DNA of 61,477 nt. Origin: Lachnospiraceae bacterium. GTDB lineage: Bacteria; Bacillota; Clostridia; Lachnospirales; Lachnospiraceae. The stretch is from positions 1-61,477 of the forward strand of contig FZRB01000026.1 of the NCBI GenBank assembly GCA_900199595.1, given 5' to 3'. The translations under genes were made by a program, and so were the position numbers. Shown piece after piece: positions 28,159 to 38,444 of the stretch (positions within the stretch are counted from its first letter, which is position 1; each line of letters opens with the position of its first letter). Below the pieces are notes generated by a model. The model was not told the DNA's origin. It searched no databases and saw nothing but the letters and a program-made list of their open reading frames with translations.

Positions 28159-28454
28159 TAATTCTACCTCCAAATTGATTTAACTAAACTAAATTTCTTT
28201 CAGCCGCTCATACCGGTTTATAACCGATATGTAGTTTCACTGACATTAGACGCGTCAGTGATCGCGTTTTGTCCATATCTTTAAAACCATAAAAATGGCA
28301 GATACGAATTTCCTACCTTACATTACTTCATTTATATGTAGATACTCATACAAAATCCATAACCAGGTAGCAAACGCACAAAACAAGGATAGTGCGATAT
28401 CCAGTGGGCTAAACACCTTCCTTCGTACATCCTTCAAGAATTCGTAATATATGA
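28159..28454 (-). promoter_or_regulatory. Structured spacer / candidate leader before rpsM
   Basis: This rpmJ-rpsM gap is much longer than its neighbours, which are typically 10-45 bases. On the minus strand it contains a perfect 8-bp hairpin (TCACTGAC 28237-28244 with GTCAGTGA 28254-28261) and next to it, closer to rpsM, a second hairpin built on ATATCGGTT / AACCGGTAT (28211-28230). The position matches the E. coli alpha-operon translational operator controlled by S4, and rpsD is in the same transcript. Function is inferred. Confidence 0.4.
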
Positions 28455-28568
28455 TTATCCTTGACGTTGTTTGTGCTTTGGATTTTCGCAGATCACGAGG
28501 ATTCTGCCTTTTCTTTTAATGATTTTGCACTTGTCGCAAATTGGTTTAACTGATGCGCGTACCTTCAT
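28455..28568 (-). CDS. rpmJ: 50S ribosomal protein L36
   Basis: A 37-residue ribosomal protein, read directly from the minus strand as [15 protein letters not shown] and on through a basic middle to [11 protein letters not shown]. The three Cys and one His of the zinc-ribbon form (C11, C14, C27, H32) are all present. It sits between infA and rpsM, its standard place. Confidence 0.97.
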   Translation of the reverse strand: MKVRASVKPICDKCKIIKRKGRILVICENPKHKQRQG

Positions 28569-28648
28569 TAAAATACTCTCCTTTCCAAAAGTGTCATGCA
28601 AAAAATGATTGTATCATTTAATGCATTATATTGCAAGTAGTTTTTTAA

Positions 28649-28867
28649 CTACTTAGCTCTCCATGTTATTCTTCCTTTTGAGAGATCATATGGTGAAAGA
28701 ACTACAGTCACCTTATCTCCGGGAAGTATCTTTATATAATTCATACGGAGCTTTCCGCTTATATGTGCGAGTATTTCATGACCATTTTCAAGTTCAACCT
28801 TGAACATTGCATTTGGAAGTTTCTCCAATACTACGCCTTCGCACTCTATTTCGTCAGCTTTGGACAT
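28649..28867 (-). CDS. infA: Translation initiation factor IF-1
   Basis: A 72-residue OB-fold protein that occupies the ribosomal A site during initiation. [19 protein letters not shown] and [19 protein letters not shown] are diagnostic. It lies 44 bases after adk with no methionine aminopeptidase gene between them, unlike Bacillus and many clostridia. Confidence 0.97.
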   Translation of the reverse strand: MSKADEIECEGVVLEKLPNAMFKVELENGHEILAHISGKLRMNYIKILPGDKVTVVLSPYDLSKGRITWRAK

Positions 28868-28911
28868 ATTTTTCTCCTTTATAAGTTCCCTTGAATATCC
28901 TCGGGATAAAC

Positions 28912-29556
28912 TTAAGCATCAAGAACCTTAACGATGTCTTCAAAAACATCATTTAAATCCTTAGTTCCATCTATGTTCCTAACTAAGCCTTTGCCCTCAT
29001 AGTAATCAATGAGTGGCTGTGTCTGTTCATGATATACTGAAAGACGATTAAGAACTGTCTCCGGCTTATCATCATCTCTCTGAATAAGCTCACTTCCGCA
29101 GTTATCGCAAACGCCCTCTGTCTTTGGTGCATTGTACTTAACATGGTATGTAGCACCACATTTAACACATGCACGTCTTCCGGACATTCTGTTTACTATA
29201 TTCTCATCAGGTACATCAACATTTATAGCATAGTCAACTGATTCTCCGGCCTCAGCAAGTGCGCTGTCAAGAGCCTCTGCCTGAGGAATAGTTCTTGGGA
29301 AACCATCAAGTACATAGCCGTCCTTAGCATCATCCTGATGAATTCTGTCAATAACAAGATCAACAACCAGTGAATCAGGAACAAGTTCTCCTCTATCCAT
29401 GTAACCCTTTGCTTTCTGACCAAGCTCAGTTCCATTCTTGATATTCGCACGGAATATATCACCTGTTGAAATGTGCGGAATATTATACTTATTGCAAATC
29501 ATATCTGCCTGAGTACCTTTTCCGGCACCAGGAGCACCAAGCATTATTATCTTCAT
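28912..29556 (-). CDS. adk: Adenylate kinase, zinc-binding lid form
   Basis: Interconverts ATP, AMP and ADP. The 214-residue protein begins with the P-loop [12 protein letters not shown], has the AMP-binding segment HISTGDIFR and [11 protein letters not shown], and a long lid holding four cysteines (CVKCG near residue 130 and CDNCG near 150) that bind zinc, as in Gram-positive forms. It follows secY by 111 bases; a GC-rich hairpin lies in that gap. Confidence 0.97.
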   Translation of the reverse strand: MKIIMLGAPGAGKGTQADMICNKYNIPHISTGDIFRANIKNGTELGQKAKGYMDRGELVPDSLVVDLVIDRIHQDDAKDGYVLDGFPRTIPQAEALDSALAEAGESVDYAINVDVPDENIVNRMSGRRACVKCGATYHVKYNAPKTEGVCDNCGSELIQRDDDKPETVLNRLSVYHEQTQPLIDYYEGKGLVRNIDGTKDLNDVFEDIVKVLDA

Positions 29557-29610
29557 ATGCTACTCCTTTCTTTTACCCTCATCCGTCATTTTCTTAAAAA
29601 GCAAACGACA

Positions 29611-29632
29611 CCTTCCCCCCGAAAGGGGAAGG
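29611..29632 (-). terminator. GC-rich hairpin between secY and adk
   Basis: CCTTCCCC and GGGGAAGG form a perfect 8-bp stem with a 6-base loop. On the minus strand only a mixed TGTCGTTTGCTTTTT follows, so it is probably a weak terminator or an mRNA processing/stability element rather than the end of the transcript. Confidence 0.5.
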
Positions 29633-29667
29633 CTGCTGTTCACTAACTAAATCATTATCTTAATCTC

Positions 29668-30984
29668 TTATTTACTAAGAAATGTATCGTAGTTACGTAC
29701 TACCATCTTAGACTCGATCTGCTTGATAGTCTCTATAATAACACCACAGATAATGATGAGTGATGTTCCACCGAAGGATACATCAGCACTGAATCTTCCG
29801 TTAAAGAAGATAGGAATTATAGCAACTATTATAAGTCCGATAGCACCTATTACTACTATGTAGTTAAGTATTTTGTTCAAATAATCCTGAGTTGACTTAC
29901 CAGGTCTGATACCCGGAACAAATCCACCCTGCTTCTTAAGATTATTTGCAATCTCCATAGGGTTAAATGAAATTGATGTATAGAAGTACGCAAAGAATAT
30001 TACAAGTACTATATACAGAACAAGTCCTATATATGCCCATGGATATCCAGGTCTGAACCAGTAATTTGAATTCAGTCCTTCAAAGATTCTTGCAACAACC
30101 TGACTCTTTACATTTACATTAAAGAGGTTTGTTATTATTGAAGGAATGGACATAAGTGTTGAAGCAAAGATAATAGGCATTACGTTACCTGTATTAACTT
30201 TAAGTGGAATATGTGAGGACTGTCCTCCCACTGATCTTCTGCCCTGAACCTTCTGTGCATACTGTACCGGAATCTTTCTGATTGCATCATTAAGAAGAAT
30301 AGTAAGAAGTACAGTTACAACAACGATTGCAAGAATTATTACTATAGCAAAGATCATATTTACAGGATCCTTGCCCTTTACAAACATTTCATAAAGATTT
30401 GCAAAATCATTAGGAATACGAGATACAATGTTAATAAGAAGTATGATTGATACTCCGTTTCCAACACCTCTTTCTGTAACTCTTTCACCGAGCCACATGA
30501 TAAATGTACTTCCTGCTGTAAGTGTAAGCACTATAACTGCAACTGAAAGGAAGTTATACTCATACAGAAGTCCTGAACGGCCAAAACCAATAGCAAGACC
30601 TGTACCTTCAATTATTGCAAGTGCAACAGACACAACTCTGGTAATAGCATTTATCTTTTTTCTTCCATCCTCTCCATCTTTCTGCATTTCTTCAAGTGCA
30701 GGAATAGCAATTGTGAGAAGCTGCATAATGATGGATGATGTGATGTACGGTGTTACTGACAAAGCAAATATTGACATCTGTGAGAATGATCCACCAGTAA
30801 ATGAATCAAGCAGTGTATTTGCATCACCCAAATTATTTGCAAAGAAGTTGCTGAGCTGGGCTGTATCAACTCCCGGTGTAGGAATCAGAGAACCAAGCCT
30901 TACAACTATTAAGATGAAAAATGTAAACAAAAGTCCATTTCTTATCTCTTTTATTTTAAAAGCATCTCTAATGGTCTTAAGCAT
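29668..30984 (-). CDS. secY: Protein translocase subunit SecY
   Basis: The central pore of the Sec translocon, 438 residues with about ten membrane helices. PTPGVDTAQLSNFF near residue 33, SIFALSVTPYITSSIIMQLL near 70 (plug and early helices) and FNPMEIANNLKKQGGFVPGI near 345 are conserved. It starts 2 bases after the rplO stop, its standard place in the spc region, so production is coupled to ribosome synthesis. Confidence 0.97.
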   Translation of the reverse strand: MLKTIRDAFKIKEIRNGLLFTFFILIVVRLGSLIPTPGVDTAQLSNFFANNLGDANTLLDSFTGGSFSQMSIFALSVTPYITSSIIMQLLTIAIPALEEMQKDGEDGRKKINAITRVVSVALAIIEGTGLAIGFGRSGLLYEYNFLSVAVIVLTLTAGSTFIMWLGERVTERGVGNGVSIILLINIVSRIPNDFANLYEMFVKGKDPVNMIFAIVIILAIVVVTVLLTILLNDAIRKIPVQYAQKVQGRRSVGGQSSHIPLKVNTGNVMPIIFASTLMSIPSIITNLFNVNVKSQVVARIFEGLNSNYWFRPGYPWAYIGLVLYIVLVIFFAYFYTSISFNPMEIANNLKKQGGFVPGIRPGKSTQDYLNKILNYIVVIGAIGLIIVAIIPIFFNGRFSADVSFGGTSLIIICGVIIETIKQIESKMVVRNYDTFLSK

Positions 30985-30986
30985 AT

Positions 30987-31427
30987 CTAAATCACCTCAA
31001 CTTTACCGCCTGCAGCTTCGATCTTCTCTACAGCTGATTTACTAGCTGCATTAACCTGTACTGTAAGCTTTTTAGAAAGCTCTCCATTTCCTAATATCTT
31101 TATTCCGTCTCTTGAATTCTTAACAATTCCGATATCCTTAAGTGCTTCAACTGTAACTACAGCACCATCTTCAAATCTGTTAAGATCAGAAACATTGATT
31201 GCTACTATATCTTTTGTATTTCTGCATGTGAAGCCTCTCTTTGGAATACGTCTAAAGAGTGGCATCTGGCCTCCCTCGAAGCCCGGTCTTGGAGCTCCGG
31301 AACGTGCCTTCTGTCCTTTATGACCTTTACCTGCAGTCTTACCATTTCCTGAACCGTGACCACGTCCGCGTCTGAAGTCATCACGAGTCTTAGCTCCGGC
31401 ATTTGGTGCAAGATTTGATAATTCCAT
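30987..31427 (-). CDS. rplO: 50S ribosomal protein L15
   Basis: The 146-residue protein has the glycine/arginine-rich early segment [20 protein letters not shown] and the core [11 protein letters not shown]. The start is ATG 31427, with GGAGGA at 31435-31440; an 8-codon extension would cover the ribosome-binding site. It is directly followed by secY. Confidence 0.96.
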   Translation of the reverse strand: MELSNLAPNAGAKTRDDFRRGRGHGSGNGKTAGKGHKGQKARSGAPRPGFEGGQMPLFRRIPKRGFTCRNTKDIVAINVSDLNRFEDGAVVTVEALKDIGIVKNSRDGIKILGNGELSKKLTVQVNAASKSAVEKIEAAGGKVEVI

Positions 31428-31440
31428 CTTCACGTCCTCC

Positions 31441-31620
31441 TTACTCTTCAACCTTAAGTAAATAACTTACCTGATTTATCATTCCCTTTGTAGCTGCATT
31501 ATTTGGAAGCTCAACTGTCTTGTGAAGTTTCTTAAGTCCAAGAGCTTCAACAGTTTTCTTATGCTTTGGAATACAACCAATAGGTGATTTAATGAGTGTT
31601 ACTTTTAATGTATCTGCCAT
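31441..31620 (-). CDS. rpmD: 50S ribosomal protein L30
   Basis: A 59-residue protein read from the minus strand: [20 protein letters not shown] at the start, then the conserved [14 protein letters not shown] and a C-terminus ending SYLLKVEE. It lies between rpsE and rplO as usual and has AGGAGGTAG upstream of its ATG. Confidence 0.96.
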   Translation of the reverse strand: MADTLKVTLIKSPIGCIPKHKKTVEALGLKKLHKTVELPNNAATKGMINQVSYLLKVEE

Positions 31621-31633
31621 TTTAATCTACCTC

Positions 31634-32143
31634 CTAGTTAAGAATCTCAGCAACTGACTTACCACGAAGTCTTGCGATTTCTTCAGGGTCCTGAATGGCT
31701 TTAAGTCCCTCGATTGTAGCAAGAACTACGTTCTGCTTATTATTTGAACCAAGTGACTTTGTACGTATATTTCTGTATCCTGCAAGATCAAGTACGCTAC
31801 GTGCAGGACCACCAGCGATAATACCGGTACCTTCAGGAGCAGACTTCAAAAGAACTCTGGCACTTCCGAACTCACCTGTATATCCGTAAGGTATACTTCC
31901 ATTCTCGTTAATTGGAACAGTTACAAGCTTCTTTATAGCATCTTCCTTTGCTTTTCTAATAGCCTCAGGAATTTCTGCTGCTTTACCAACGCCAGCTCCT
32001 ACGTGTCCATTACGATCTCCTACAACGATAATTGCAGAGAATCTCATATTACGTCCACCCTTAACAACCTTTGTTACACGCTTGATTGCAACAACGCTGT
32101 CGAAGAGTTCCATCTGGCTTACATCTATCTTTGTATGCTTCAT
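31634..32143 (-). CDS. rpsE: 30S ribosomal protein S5
   Basis: A 169-residue protein at the mRNA entrance, important for decoding fidelity. [18 protein letters not shown] and [17 protein letters not shown] are the conserved N-terminal core, [16 protein letters not shown] the C-terminal one. AAGGAGG precedes the ATG. It sits between rplR and rpmD. Confidence 0.97.
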   Translation of the reverse strand: MKHTKIDVSQMELFDSVVAIKRVTKVVKGGRNMRFSAIIVVGDRNGHVGAGVGKAAEIPEAIRKAKEDAIKKLVTVPINENGSIPYGYTGEFGSARVLLKSAPEGTGIIAGGPARSVLDLAGYRNIRTKSLGSNNKQNVVLATIEGLKAIQDPEEIARLRGKSVAEILN

Positions 32144-32158
32144 TATGCTTCCTCCTTA

Positions 32159-32527
32159 TTAGAATACGAGACCGGCTTCTCTAGCAGCATCAGCTAAAGC
32201 CTTGATCTTACCTGTATAGATAAAACCACCTCTGTCAAAAACAACCTCTTTGATATTTGCTGCAAGAGCTCTCTCAGCAACGATCTTGCCTACATACTCT
32301 GCTGCAGCCTTATCATTTGTCTTCTCTAATTCTGAAGAAACACTTTTCTCAACTGTAGAAGCAGCAACTAAGGTCTTACCAACTGTGTCGTCGATAATCT
32401 GAGCATATACATGATTATTGCTTCTATATACAGCGAGTCTTGGTCTTTCAGTTGTACCGCTGAAACGATTTCTAATCTTTAAATGTTTCTTCTGACGAAT
32501 AACATTTCTTGATTCTTTATTAATCAT
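32159..32527 (-). CDS. rplR: 50S ribosomal protein L18
   Basis: A 5S rRNA-binding protein of 122 residues. [19 protein letters not shown] near the start and [20 protein letters not shown] near the end are typical. It is 15 bases upstream of rpsE. Confidence 0.97.
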   Translation of the reverse strand: MINKESRNVIRQKKHLKIRNRFSGTTERPRLAVYRSNNHVYAQIIDDTVGKTLVAASTVEKSVSSELEKTNDKAAAEYVGKIVAERALAANIKEVVFDRGGFIYTGKIKALADAAREAGLVF

Positions 32528-32544
32528 ATCACACTCCGCCTTTC

Positions 32545-33084
32545 CTACTTCTTACCAGTCTTACCGACTTTACGTCTAATAACTTCATAATCATACTTGA
32601 TACCTTTGCCCTTATATGGCTCAGGAGCTCTTGTTGAACGTATCTCTGCTGCATACTGTCCAACCTTCTCCTTATCGATACCGGAAACTATGATTTTATT
32701 ATCTTCAACCTTTGTCTCAAGTCCTTCAGGATCTTCCATCTCTACAGGATGTGAATATCCGAGGTTAAGTACAAGCTTCTTACCCTGCTTTGCAGCTCTG
32801 TATCCAACTCCGTTAACCTCAAGAGTCTTTGTATATCCATCAGTAACTCCAACTATCATGTTGTTTAAAAGGGTTCTTGTAAGACCATGAAGAGCTCTGT
32901 TTCTCTTAAGATCATTAGGTCTTGTTACAGTGATTGTATCACCATCCTGCTTAATCTCCATCTCTGGAGCAAGAGCCCTCTTAAGTTCACCCTTAGGACC
33001 CTTTACAGTCACATTATTATTTTCTGCTATATCTACTGTTACACCAGCAGGTACAGCGATAGGCATTTTACCGATTCGTGACAT
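32545..33084 (-). CDS. rplF: 50S ribosomal protein L6
   Basis: A 179-residue two-domain protein near the factor-binding site. [14 protein letters not shown] opens it, [13 protein letters not shown] marks the middle, and [13 protein letters not shown] with a basic tail closes it. It lies between rpsH and rplR. Confidence 0.97.
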   Translation of the reverse strand: MSRIGKMPIAVPAGVTVDIAENNNVTVKGPKGELKRALAPEMEIKQDGDTITVTRPNDLKRNRALHGLTRTLLNNMIVGVTDGYTKTLEVNGVGYRAAKQGKKLVLNLGYSHPVEMEDPEGLETKVEDNKIIVSGIDKEKVGQYAAEIRSTRAPEPYKGKGIKYDYEVIRRKVGKTGKK

Positions 33085-33108
33085 TTCGCCTTTCCTCCTA
33101 AATATTTT

Positions 33109-33510
33109 TTACCAAATAAAAGCTAATACTTCTCCTCCGACATTAGCCTTGCGAGCTTCTTTGTCGGTGAGCACACCTTTGTTTGTTGAAATGATTGCAA
33201 TTCCCATTCCGCCGAGAACCTTTGGAAGATTCTCTGTATCTGCATATATTCTAAGTCCTGGCTTAGATATTCTCTTGAGACCCTTTATAACCTTCTCATT
33301 CTTATCCTTACCATACTTAAGTGTAATTCTTATTACGTCGAAGTTTCCTTCCTTAACAGTGTCAACGGCCTTTACATATCCTTCATCAAGAAGAATCTTA
33401 GCAATCGCCTGCTTCATTTTTGATGCAGGTATATCTACTGTATCATGCTTTGCAGTATTTGCGTTACGGATTCTTGTAAGCATATCTGCAATTGGATCGC
33501 TTATTGCCAT
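33109..33510 (-). CDS. rpsH: 30S ribosomal protein S8
   Basis: A 133-residue core 16S rRNA-binding protein. [14 protein letters not shown] opens it and [21 protein letters not shown] is the conserved C-terminal segment. In E. coli S8 represses the spc operon by binding upstream of rplE; no comparable structure was obvious in the 21-base gap before rplE here. Confidence 0.97.
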   Translation of the reverse strand: MAISDPIADMLTRIRNANTAKHDTVDIPASKMKQAIAKILLDEGYVKAVDTVKEGNFDVIRITLKYGKDKNEKVIKGLKRISKPGLRIYADTENLPKVLGGMGIAIISTNKGVLTDKEARKANVGGEVLAFIW

Positions 33511-33522
33511 TTTGTTATCCTC

Positions 33523-33708
33523 CTACCAACTTGATTTCTTTACGCCCGGAATGTCTCCGTTATATGCGAGCTCTCTAAAGCAAACTCTGCAGATACCATA
33601 CTTTCTGAGGTAAGCATGTGGTCTTCCACAGATTTTGCAACGTGAATACTCTCTGGTTGAAAACTTCTGCTTTCTCTGCTGTTTTACTTTCATAGCTGTC
33701 TTAGCCAT
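33523..33708 (-). CDS. rpsN: 30S ribosomal protein S14, zinc-binding (type Z)
   Basis: At 61 residues this is the short form with four cysteines in CKICGRPH and CRVCFREL that bind zinc, as opposed to the zinc-free form of about 90 residues. It lies between rplE and rpsH, the standard position. Confidence 0.97.
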   Translation of the reverse strand: MAKTAMKVKQQRKQKFSTREYSRCKICGRPHAYLRKYGICRVCFRELAYNGDIPGVKKSSW

Positions 33709-33720
33709 AGTTATTCCTCC

Positions 33721-34260
33721 TTACCTCTTAAATGGCATACCGAAGAGTCTGAGAAGTTCTCTTGCCTCTTCATCACTCTTGGCTGTAGTTACGAAAATGA
33801 TATCCATTCCCCTAACCTTGTCTACTTTATCATACTCGATTTCAGGGAAAATGATCTGCTCCTTGATTCCAAGTGCATAGTTTCCTCTTCCATCAAATGA
33901 CTCAGCGCTGACACCACGGAAGTCACGTACTCGCGGAAGTGCAAGGTTTACAAGTCTGTCTGTAAACTCATACATTCTTTCACCACGAAGTGTAACTTTA
34001 CAACCTATAGGCATGCCTTCACGAAGCTTGAAGTTAGCTACTGACTTCTTAGCCTTTGTGATAACCGGCTTCTGACCTGAAATAGTAGTGAGGTCCTTAA
34101 CTGCTGACTCAAGAATCTTACTGTTCTCTTTAGCTTCACCAACACCCATGTTGATGACTATCTTCTCTAATCTTGGAATTTCCATAACATTCTTGTAGCC
34201 GAATTTAGCTGTCATTGCATCTTTGATTTCTTTCTCATATGTATCTCTTAATCTACTCAA
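33721..34260 (-). CDS. rplE: 50S ribosomal protein L5
   Basis: A 179-residue 5S rRNA-binding protein of the central protuberance. [16 protein letters not shown] near residue 27 and [19 protein letters not shown] near 114 are diagnostic. It follows rplX by 21 bases. Confidence 0.97.
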   Translation of the reverse strand: MSRLRDTYEKEIKDAMTAKFGYKNVMEIPRLEKIVINMGVGEAKENSKILESAVKDLTTISGQKPVITKAKKSVANFKLREGMPIGCKVTLRGERMYEFTDRLVNLALPRVRDFRGVSAESFDGRGNYALGIKEQIIFPEIEYDKVDKVRGMDIIFVTTAKSDEEARELLRLFGMPFKR

Positions 34261-34281
34261 TGTACTTTCCTCCTTCCAAGA

Positions 34282-34599
34282 TTAATCTATAGCTTCGAGC
34301 TTTCCGCCCACTTTAGCTACTCTCTTTTTATCCTTACCTTCACCCTTGAAGCCTACTCTTACAGGCTTACCCTTGTAAAGGTACATTACATTTGAAATAT
34401 CGATTGGGGCTTCCTTCTCAATAATTCCGCCCTGCTGGTTCTGATAGCTTGGTTTTGAATGCTTGTATACTTTGTTGATACCTTCAACAACAACCTTCTT
34501 GTTCTTTGTATCAACTGAAAGAACCTTGCCTTCTTTACCGTTATCCTTACCGGCAATAACCTTAACGAGATCGCCCTTCTTTATCTTAGATGTTGCCAT
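34282..34599 (-). CDS. rplX: 50S ribosomal protein L24
   Basis: A 105-residue assembly-initiating protein with a KOW domain at the N-terminus (KGDLVKVIAGKDNGKEGKVL) and the conserved GGIIEKEAPIDISNV. It lies 13 bases after rplN. Confidence 0.97.
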   Translation of the reverse strand: MATSKIKKGDLVKVIAGKDNGKEGKVLSVDTKNKKVVVEGINKVYKHSKPSYQNQQGGIIEKEAPIDISNVMYLYKGKPVRVGFKGEGKDKKRVAKVGGKLEAID

Positions 34600-34612
34600 C
34601 GTCTAATCCTCC

Positions 34613-34981
34613 TTAAAGTACCTCAGGTGCAAGGGATATTATCTTCATAAACTTCTTGTCACGAAGCTCTCTTGCAACTGGTCCAAATATACGAGTTCCT
34701 CTTGGATTGTTATCATCCTTGATTATAACGGCAGCGTTCTCGTCGAATCTGATGTAGCTTCCATCCTTACGATGTGAACCATGCTTAGTACGAACTACAA
34801 CAGCCTTTACTACGTCACCCTTCTTAACAACACCACCTGGAGTTGCATCCTTAACTGAAGCAACGATGATGTCACCTATATTGGCATATCTTCTGGTTGA
34901 TCCGCCAAGTACTCTGATGCAAAGAAGCTCTTTAGCACCTGTATTGTCGGCAACCTTAAGTCTTGTTTCCTGTTGAATCAT
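34613..34981 (-). CDS. rplN: 50S ribosomal protein L14
   Basis: A 122-residue beta-barrel protein at the subunit interface. [20 protein letters not shown] opens it, and the [17 protein letters not shown] segment is the family signature. It is read between rpsQ and rplX. Confidence 0.98.
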   Translation of the reverse strand: MIQQETRLKVADNTGAKELLCIRVLGGSTRRYANIGDIIVASVKDATPGGVVKKGDVVKAVVVRTKHGSHRKDGSYIRFDENAAVIIKDDNNPRGTRIFGPVARELRDKKFMKIISLAPEVL

Positions 34982-34994
34982 GATTCCGACCTCC

Positions 34995-35258
34995 TTACTT
35001 AGCTCTCTCGATTATCTCAACAAGTCTCCATCTCTTATCTTTTGAAAGAGGTCTTGTCTCCATAACCTTTACTCTATCGCCCTTTTTGCACTCATTATTT
35101 TCATCATGAGCTTTGAGCTTATATGTTCTTTTAACAATCTTGCCATAAAGTGGATGCTTAACATTGTCGACGATTGAAACAACAATTGTTTTATCCATCT
35201 TGTCACTTGTAACAAGACCTATACGTGTTTTACGCAGATTTCTTTCTACTGCACTCAT
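34995..35258 (-). CDS. rpsQ: 30S ribosomal protein S17
   Basis: An 87-residue OB-fold 16S rRNA-binding protein. [18 protein letters not shown] and the [20 protein letters not shown] segment are typical. It follows rpmC by 21 bases. Confidence 0.97.
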   Translation of the reverse strand: MSAVERNLRKTRIGLVTSDKMDKTIVVSIVDNVKHPLYGKIVKRTYKLKAHDENNECKKGDRVKVMETRPLSKDKRWRLVEIIERAK

Positions 35259-35279
35259 TTTTGTTTCTCCTTTCCGACA

Positions 35280-35483
35280 TTAAGCATTCTTCTTCTCAGC
35301 CATAACGGTCTGAATACGTGCTATATTTCTTCTTACTTCCTTAATTCTGCTTGTATTTTCAAGCTGGTTTGTAGCATTCTGAAACTTGAGGTTAAACAGT
35401 TCTTTTTTTGCAGCTACAAGGTCTACACCAAGCTCATCAACTGATTTAGTCTTAAGCTCATCTAAATAATCTTTAGTCTTCAC
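35280..35483 (-). CDS. rpmC: 50S ribosomal protein L29
   Basis: A 67-residue helical-hairpin protein at the peptide exit tunnel. [14 protein letters not shown] and [20 protein letters not shown] are diagnostic. It begins with GTG overlapping the rplP stop (TAGTG), an arrangement that couples the two translations. Confidence 0.96.
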   Translation of the reverse strand: MKTKDYLDELKTKSVDELGVDLVAAKKELFNLKFQNATNQLENTSRIKEVRRNIARIQTVMAEKKNA

Positions 35484-35911
35484 TACTGCTTACCTCCTTC
35501 CAGATCAGCCTTTGAAACAATCTTGCACTTAATTGGAAGCTTGTGAGTTGCAAGACGAAGAGCTTCTCTTGCCTTCTCCTCAGGAACTCCAGCTACTTCA
35601 AAAAGTACACGTCCCGGCTTAACTACTGCTACCCAGTACTCTACTGCACCCTTTCCGGAACCCATACGAACTCCGATAGGCTTAGATGTTACAGGCTTAT
35701 CAGGGAACATATTGATCCAAACTTTACCTTCACGTCTAAGGTGACGATTTATAGCTACACGGGCAGCCTCTATCTGATTTGATTTAATCCAAGCTGGCTG
35801 AAGGGCTACGATTCCATAGTCACCATGGAAAAGCTTGTTTCCTCTGGTTGCCTTTCCCTTCATAGAACCACGCTGCTGCTTACGATACTTAACTCTTTTT
35901 GGCATTAACAT
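35483..35911 (-). CDS. rplP: 50S ribosomal protein L16
   Basis: A 142-residue protein near the peptidyl-transferase centre. [18 protein letters not shown] opens it and [20 protein letters not shown] is conserved. Two possible ATGs exist (35911 and 35905); GGAG about 10 bases before the first favours 35911. It begins 2 bases after rpsC ends. Confidence 0.96.
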   Translation of the reverse strand: MLMPKRVKYRKQQRGSMKGKATRGNKLFHGDYGIVALQPAWIKSNQIEAARVAINRHLRREGKVWINMFPDKPVTSKPIGVRMGSGKGAVEYWVAVVKPGRVLFEVAGVPEEKAREALRLATHKLPIKCKIVSKADLEGGKQ

Positions 35912-35913
35912 GA

Positions 35914-36579
35914 TTATTTTCTCGCTCCTTCCTTCTCTTTCTTAGCTGGAAGTACTTCACCATGGTATATCCATGTCTTAACACCAACCTTACCATAGGT
36001 TGTGTCAGCCTCTGCAAAACCATAGTCGATGTCAGCACGAAGAGTCTGAAGAGGAATTGTTCCCTCACTGTATGACTCTGTTCTTGCCATATCAGCACCG
36101 CCAAGTCGTCCGGATACACTTGTCTTGATTCCAAGAACTCCACCCTTCATGGCACGACCCATGCATGATTTCATAGCTCTACGGAAGGATACACGTTCTT
36201 CAAGCTGCTTAGCAATATTCTCTGCAACAAGCTGTGCATCTGTATCAGGCTTCTTTATTTCTTTAACATCTATAAGAAGCTTCTTTGCTGTGAGCTTCTG
36301 TACATCTGTCTTAAGCTTCTCTATCTCAGCTCCACCCTTACCGATAACAACACCCGGCTTTGCTGTGTAGAGGCTTATCTTAACTCTATCTCTTGTTCTC
36401 TCTATATCGATTTTAGAGATGTTTGCATCATAGAGTCTTTTCTTAAGATATTTTCTAATGTTGTAGTCTTCAACAAGATTGTTTGCAAACTCATCATTCT
36501 TAGTATCTGCATACCACTTTGAGTTCCAATCCTTGATGACACCAACTCTCAGTCCATGTGGATTAACTTTCTGACCCAT
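35914..36579 (-). CDS. rpsC: 30S ribosomal protein S3
   Basis: A 221-residue protein at the mRNA entry channel. [17 protein letters not shown] is the conserved start, [14 protein letters not shown] the KH domain, and [20 protein letters not shown] the C-terminal core. ATG 36579 with AGGAGGA upstream is the true start; an 8-codon extension overlaps that site and the rplV end. Confidence 0.97.
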   Translation of the reverse strand: MGQKVNPHGLRVGVIKDWNSKWYADTKNDEFANNLVEDYNIRKYLKKRLYDANISKIDIERTRDRVKISLYTAKPGVVIGKGGAEIEKLKTDVQKLTAKKLLIDVKEIKKPDTDAQLVAENIAKQLEERVSFRRAMKSCMGRAMKGGVLGIKTSVSGRLGGADMARTESYSEGTIPLQTLRADIDYGFAEADTTYGKVGVKTWIYHGEVLPAKKEKEGARK

Positions 36580-36589
36580 TGCTTTCCTC

Positions 36590-36976
36590 CTATCTTTCGT
36601 CAAGCACTACTGTAATGTGGCTTGTTCTCTTCTCGATTCTATAAGCTCTACCCTGTGCTCTTGGGTGAATTCTCTTCATTGTAGGTCCTTTGTTAGCAAA
36701 GCACTCTGCAACATAGAGGTTATCAGCCTTGAGACCGTTATTGTTCTCTGCATTTGCTACTGCAGACTGAAGAAGCTTGTAGATAATCTTAGAAGCTTTA
36801 CGATTGTTATATTTCAGGATAGCAAGGGCTGTGTTAACATCCTTACCTCTTATGGCATCTAATACGAAGCATGCCTTTGTAACTGAAACCCTAGCATAAG
36901 AAATCTTTGCTGAAGGTCTTGTATCTTTATTCTCATTTCTCTGTCTTTTGACTTGAGATCTATGTCCTTTTGCCAT
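36590..36976 (-). CDS. rplV: 50S ribosomal protein L22
   Basis: A 128-residue protein lining the exit tunnel and binding macrolide-relevant r[22 protein letters not shown] and the hairpin [20 protein letters not shown] are the signatures. It lies between rpsS and rpsC. Confidence 0.97.
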   Translation of the reverse strand: MAKGHRSQVKRQRNENKDTRPSAKISYARVSVTKACFVLDAIRGKDVNTALAILKYNNRKASKIIYKLLQSAVANAENNNGLKADNLYVAECFANKGPTMKRIHPRAQGRAYRIEKRTSHITVVLDER

Positions 36977-36990
36977 TTCTCAGCTCCTCC

Positions 36991-37266
36991 TTATCTGCCC
37001 TTCTTCTCATCCTTGCCATGGCCCTTGTAAGTTCTTGTCATTACGAACTCTCCGAGCTTATGACCAACCATATCCTCTGTAACATATACAGGAACATGTT
37101 TTCTACCATCGTGTACTGCTATTGTATGGCCTACGAATGAAGGGAAGATAGTTGAACGTCTTGACCATGTTTTAACTACTTCATGGTTACCTGCTTTGTT
37201 CAGCTCATCAATCTTCTTTAAGAGACTTGCGTCTGCAAAAGGGCCTTTCTTAAGTGAACGTGCCAT
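36991..37266 (-). CDS. rpsS: 30S ribosomal protein S19
   Basis: A 91-residue head protein. [18 protein letters not shown] opens it, and [20 protein letters not shown] and GHKLGEF are conserved. It follows rplB by 12 bases. Confidence 0.98.
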   Translation of the reverse strand: MARSLKKGPFADASLLKKIDELNKAGNHEVVKTWSRRSTIFPSFVGHTIAVHDGRKHVPVYVTEDMVGHKLGEFVMTRTYKGHGKDEKKGR

Positions 37267-37278
37267 TAGTATTCCTCC

Positions 37279-38121
37279 TTACTTAACATTCTTTCCGGAT
37301 CTTGTTCTGATGATCATCTTATTAGACCTATTCTTCTTCTTTCTTGTCTTAAGTCCAAGTGCTGGCTTACCCCAAGGAGTAGAAGGACCTGGTCTACCGA
37401 TAGGTGCTCTACCTTCACCACCACCGTGTGGATGGTCATTAGGGTTCATAACAGATCCACGAACTGTAGGACGAATTCCCATATGGCGCTTACGTCCAGC
37501 CTTACCGATATTTACAAGGCTGTGCTCACCATTTCCTACACTACCTATAGTTGCTCTAGACATTATAGGAACGTATCTCATCTCTCCTGAAGGAAGACGA
37601 AGTGTTGCATACTTTCCTTCTCTTGCCATAAGCTGAGCTGAATTTCCTGCTGAACGAACAAGCTGTCCGCCCTTTCCAGGAACAAGCTCGATATTATGAA
37701 TTTCAGTACCTACAGGGATGTAAGCAAGTGGAAGACAATTTCCAATTCTTACTTCTGCCTCAGGACCATTCATAAGAGTATCTCCTACCTTAAGTCCTGC
37801 AGGTGCTAAAATATATGTCTTTGTACCATCAGCGTAAACGATAAGAGCTATATTAGCTGTTCTGTTAGGATCGTACTCAATAGTAGTAACCTTAGCAGGG
37901 ATATTATCCTTATTACGCTTAAAATCTATTATTCTGTATTTCTGTCTGTTTCCGCCGCCATGATGTCTGACTGTAATCTTACCCTGGTTGTTACGACCTG
38001 CTGTCTTCTTCTTTGATACAAGAAGTGATTTCTCAGGCTTGTCAGTTGTTATTACATCAAAATCAAGACCGGTCATATTCCTTCTGGAAGGTGTATATGG
38101 ATTATATACTTTGATTCCCAT
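37279..38121 (-). CDS. rplB: 50S ribosomal protein L2
   Basis: A 280-residue protein needed for subunit joining and the peptidyl-transferase centre. [20 protein letters not shown] near residue 42 and the C-terminal [19 protein letters not shown], which holds the functionally critical histidine region, are diagnostic. Confidence 0.98.
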   Translation of the reverse strand: MGIKVYNPYTPSRRNMTGLDFDVITTDKPEKSLLVSKKKTAGRNNQGKITVRHHGGGNRQKYRIIDFKRNKDNIPAKVTTIEYDPNRTANIALIVYADGTKTYILAPAGLKVGDTLMNGPEAEVRIGNCLPLAYIPVGTEIHNIELVPGKGGQLVRSAGNSAQLMAREGKYATLRLPSGEMRYVPIMSRATIGSVGNGEHSLVNIGKAGRKRHMGIRPTVRGSVMNPNDHPHGGGEGRAPIGRPGPSTPWGKPALGLKTRKKKNRSNKMIIRTRSGKNVK

Positions 38122-38144
38122 CTTGTTTCTCCTTTCAAACTATC

Positions 38145-38444
38145 CTACAGACCTTCAAAAAGCTCTATATCAGCGCTGTCAGCTGTAAGCTGTACATATG
38201 CCTTCTTACTCTTTGATGTCTTTCCGTAAACCATTCCACGTCTCTTTGTCTTACCATCCTGATTGATAGTATTGACTTTAGCAACCTTAACGCCATCAAA
38301 CATCTTCTCAACAGCTTCTTTGATCTGTGACTTGTTTGCGTCAGGATGAACGAGGAATGTATATTTCTTCTCAACCATAGCGTTCATACTCTTCTCAGTA
38401 AGAACCGGTTTCTGGATAACGTCATAATATTTTATATCTGCCAT
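38145..38444 (-). CDS. rplW: 50S ribosomal protein L23
   Basis: A 99-residue exit-site protein that docks trigger factor and signal recognition particle. [12 protein letters not shown] near the start and [20 protein letters not shown] are conserved. Its ATG shares one base with the rplD stop (TAATG), coupling the two. Confidence 0.97.
   Translation of the reverse strand: MADIKYYDVIQKPVLTEKSMNAMVEKKYTFLVHPDANKSQIKEAVEKMFDGVKVAKVNTINQDGKTKRRGMVYGKTSKSKKAYVQLTADSADIELFEGL

Noticed and set aside
28318-28416. Possible 32-codon hydrophobic peptide in the rpmJ-rpsM spacer (SPLDIALSLFCAFATWLWIL)
   Set aside because: It looks like a membrane peptide but has no ATG and no properly spaced ribosome-binding site. 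I kept the RNA-structure reading instead.
36125-36370. Plus-strand open frames opposite the ribosomal genes (for example opposite rpsC, rplF, rplP)
   Set aside because: They are complementary-strand shadows of conserved genes with no ribosome-binding sites or family similarity.
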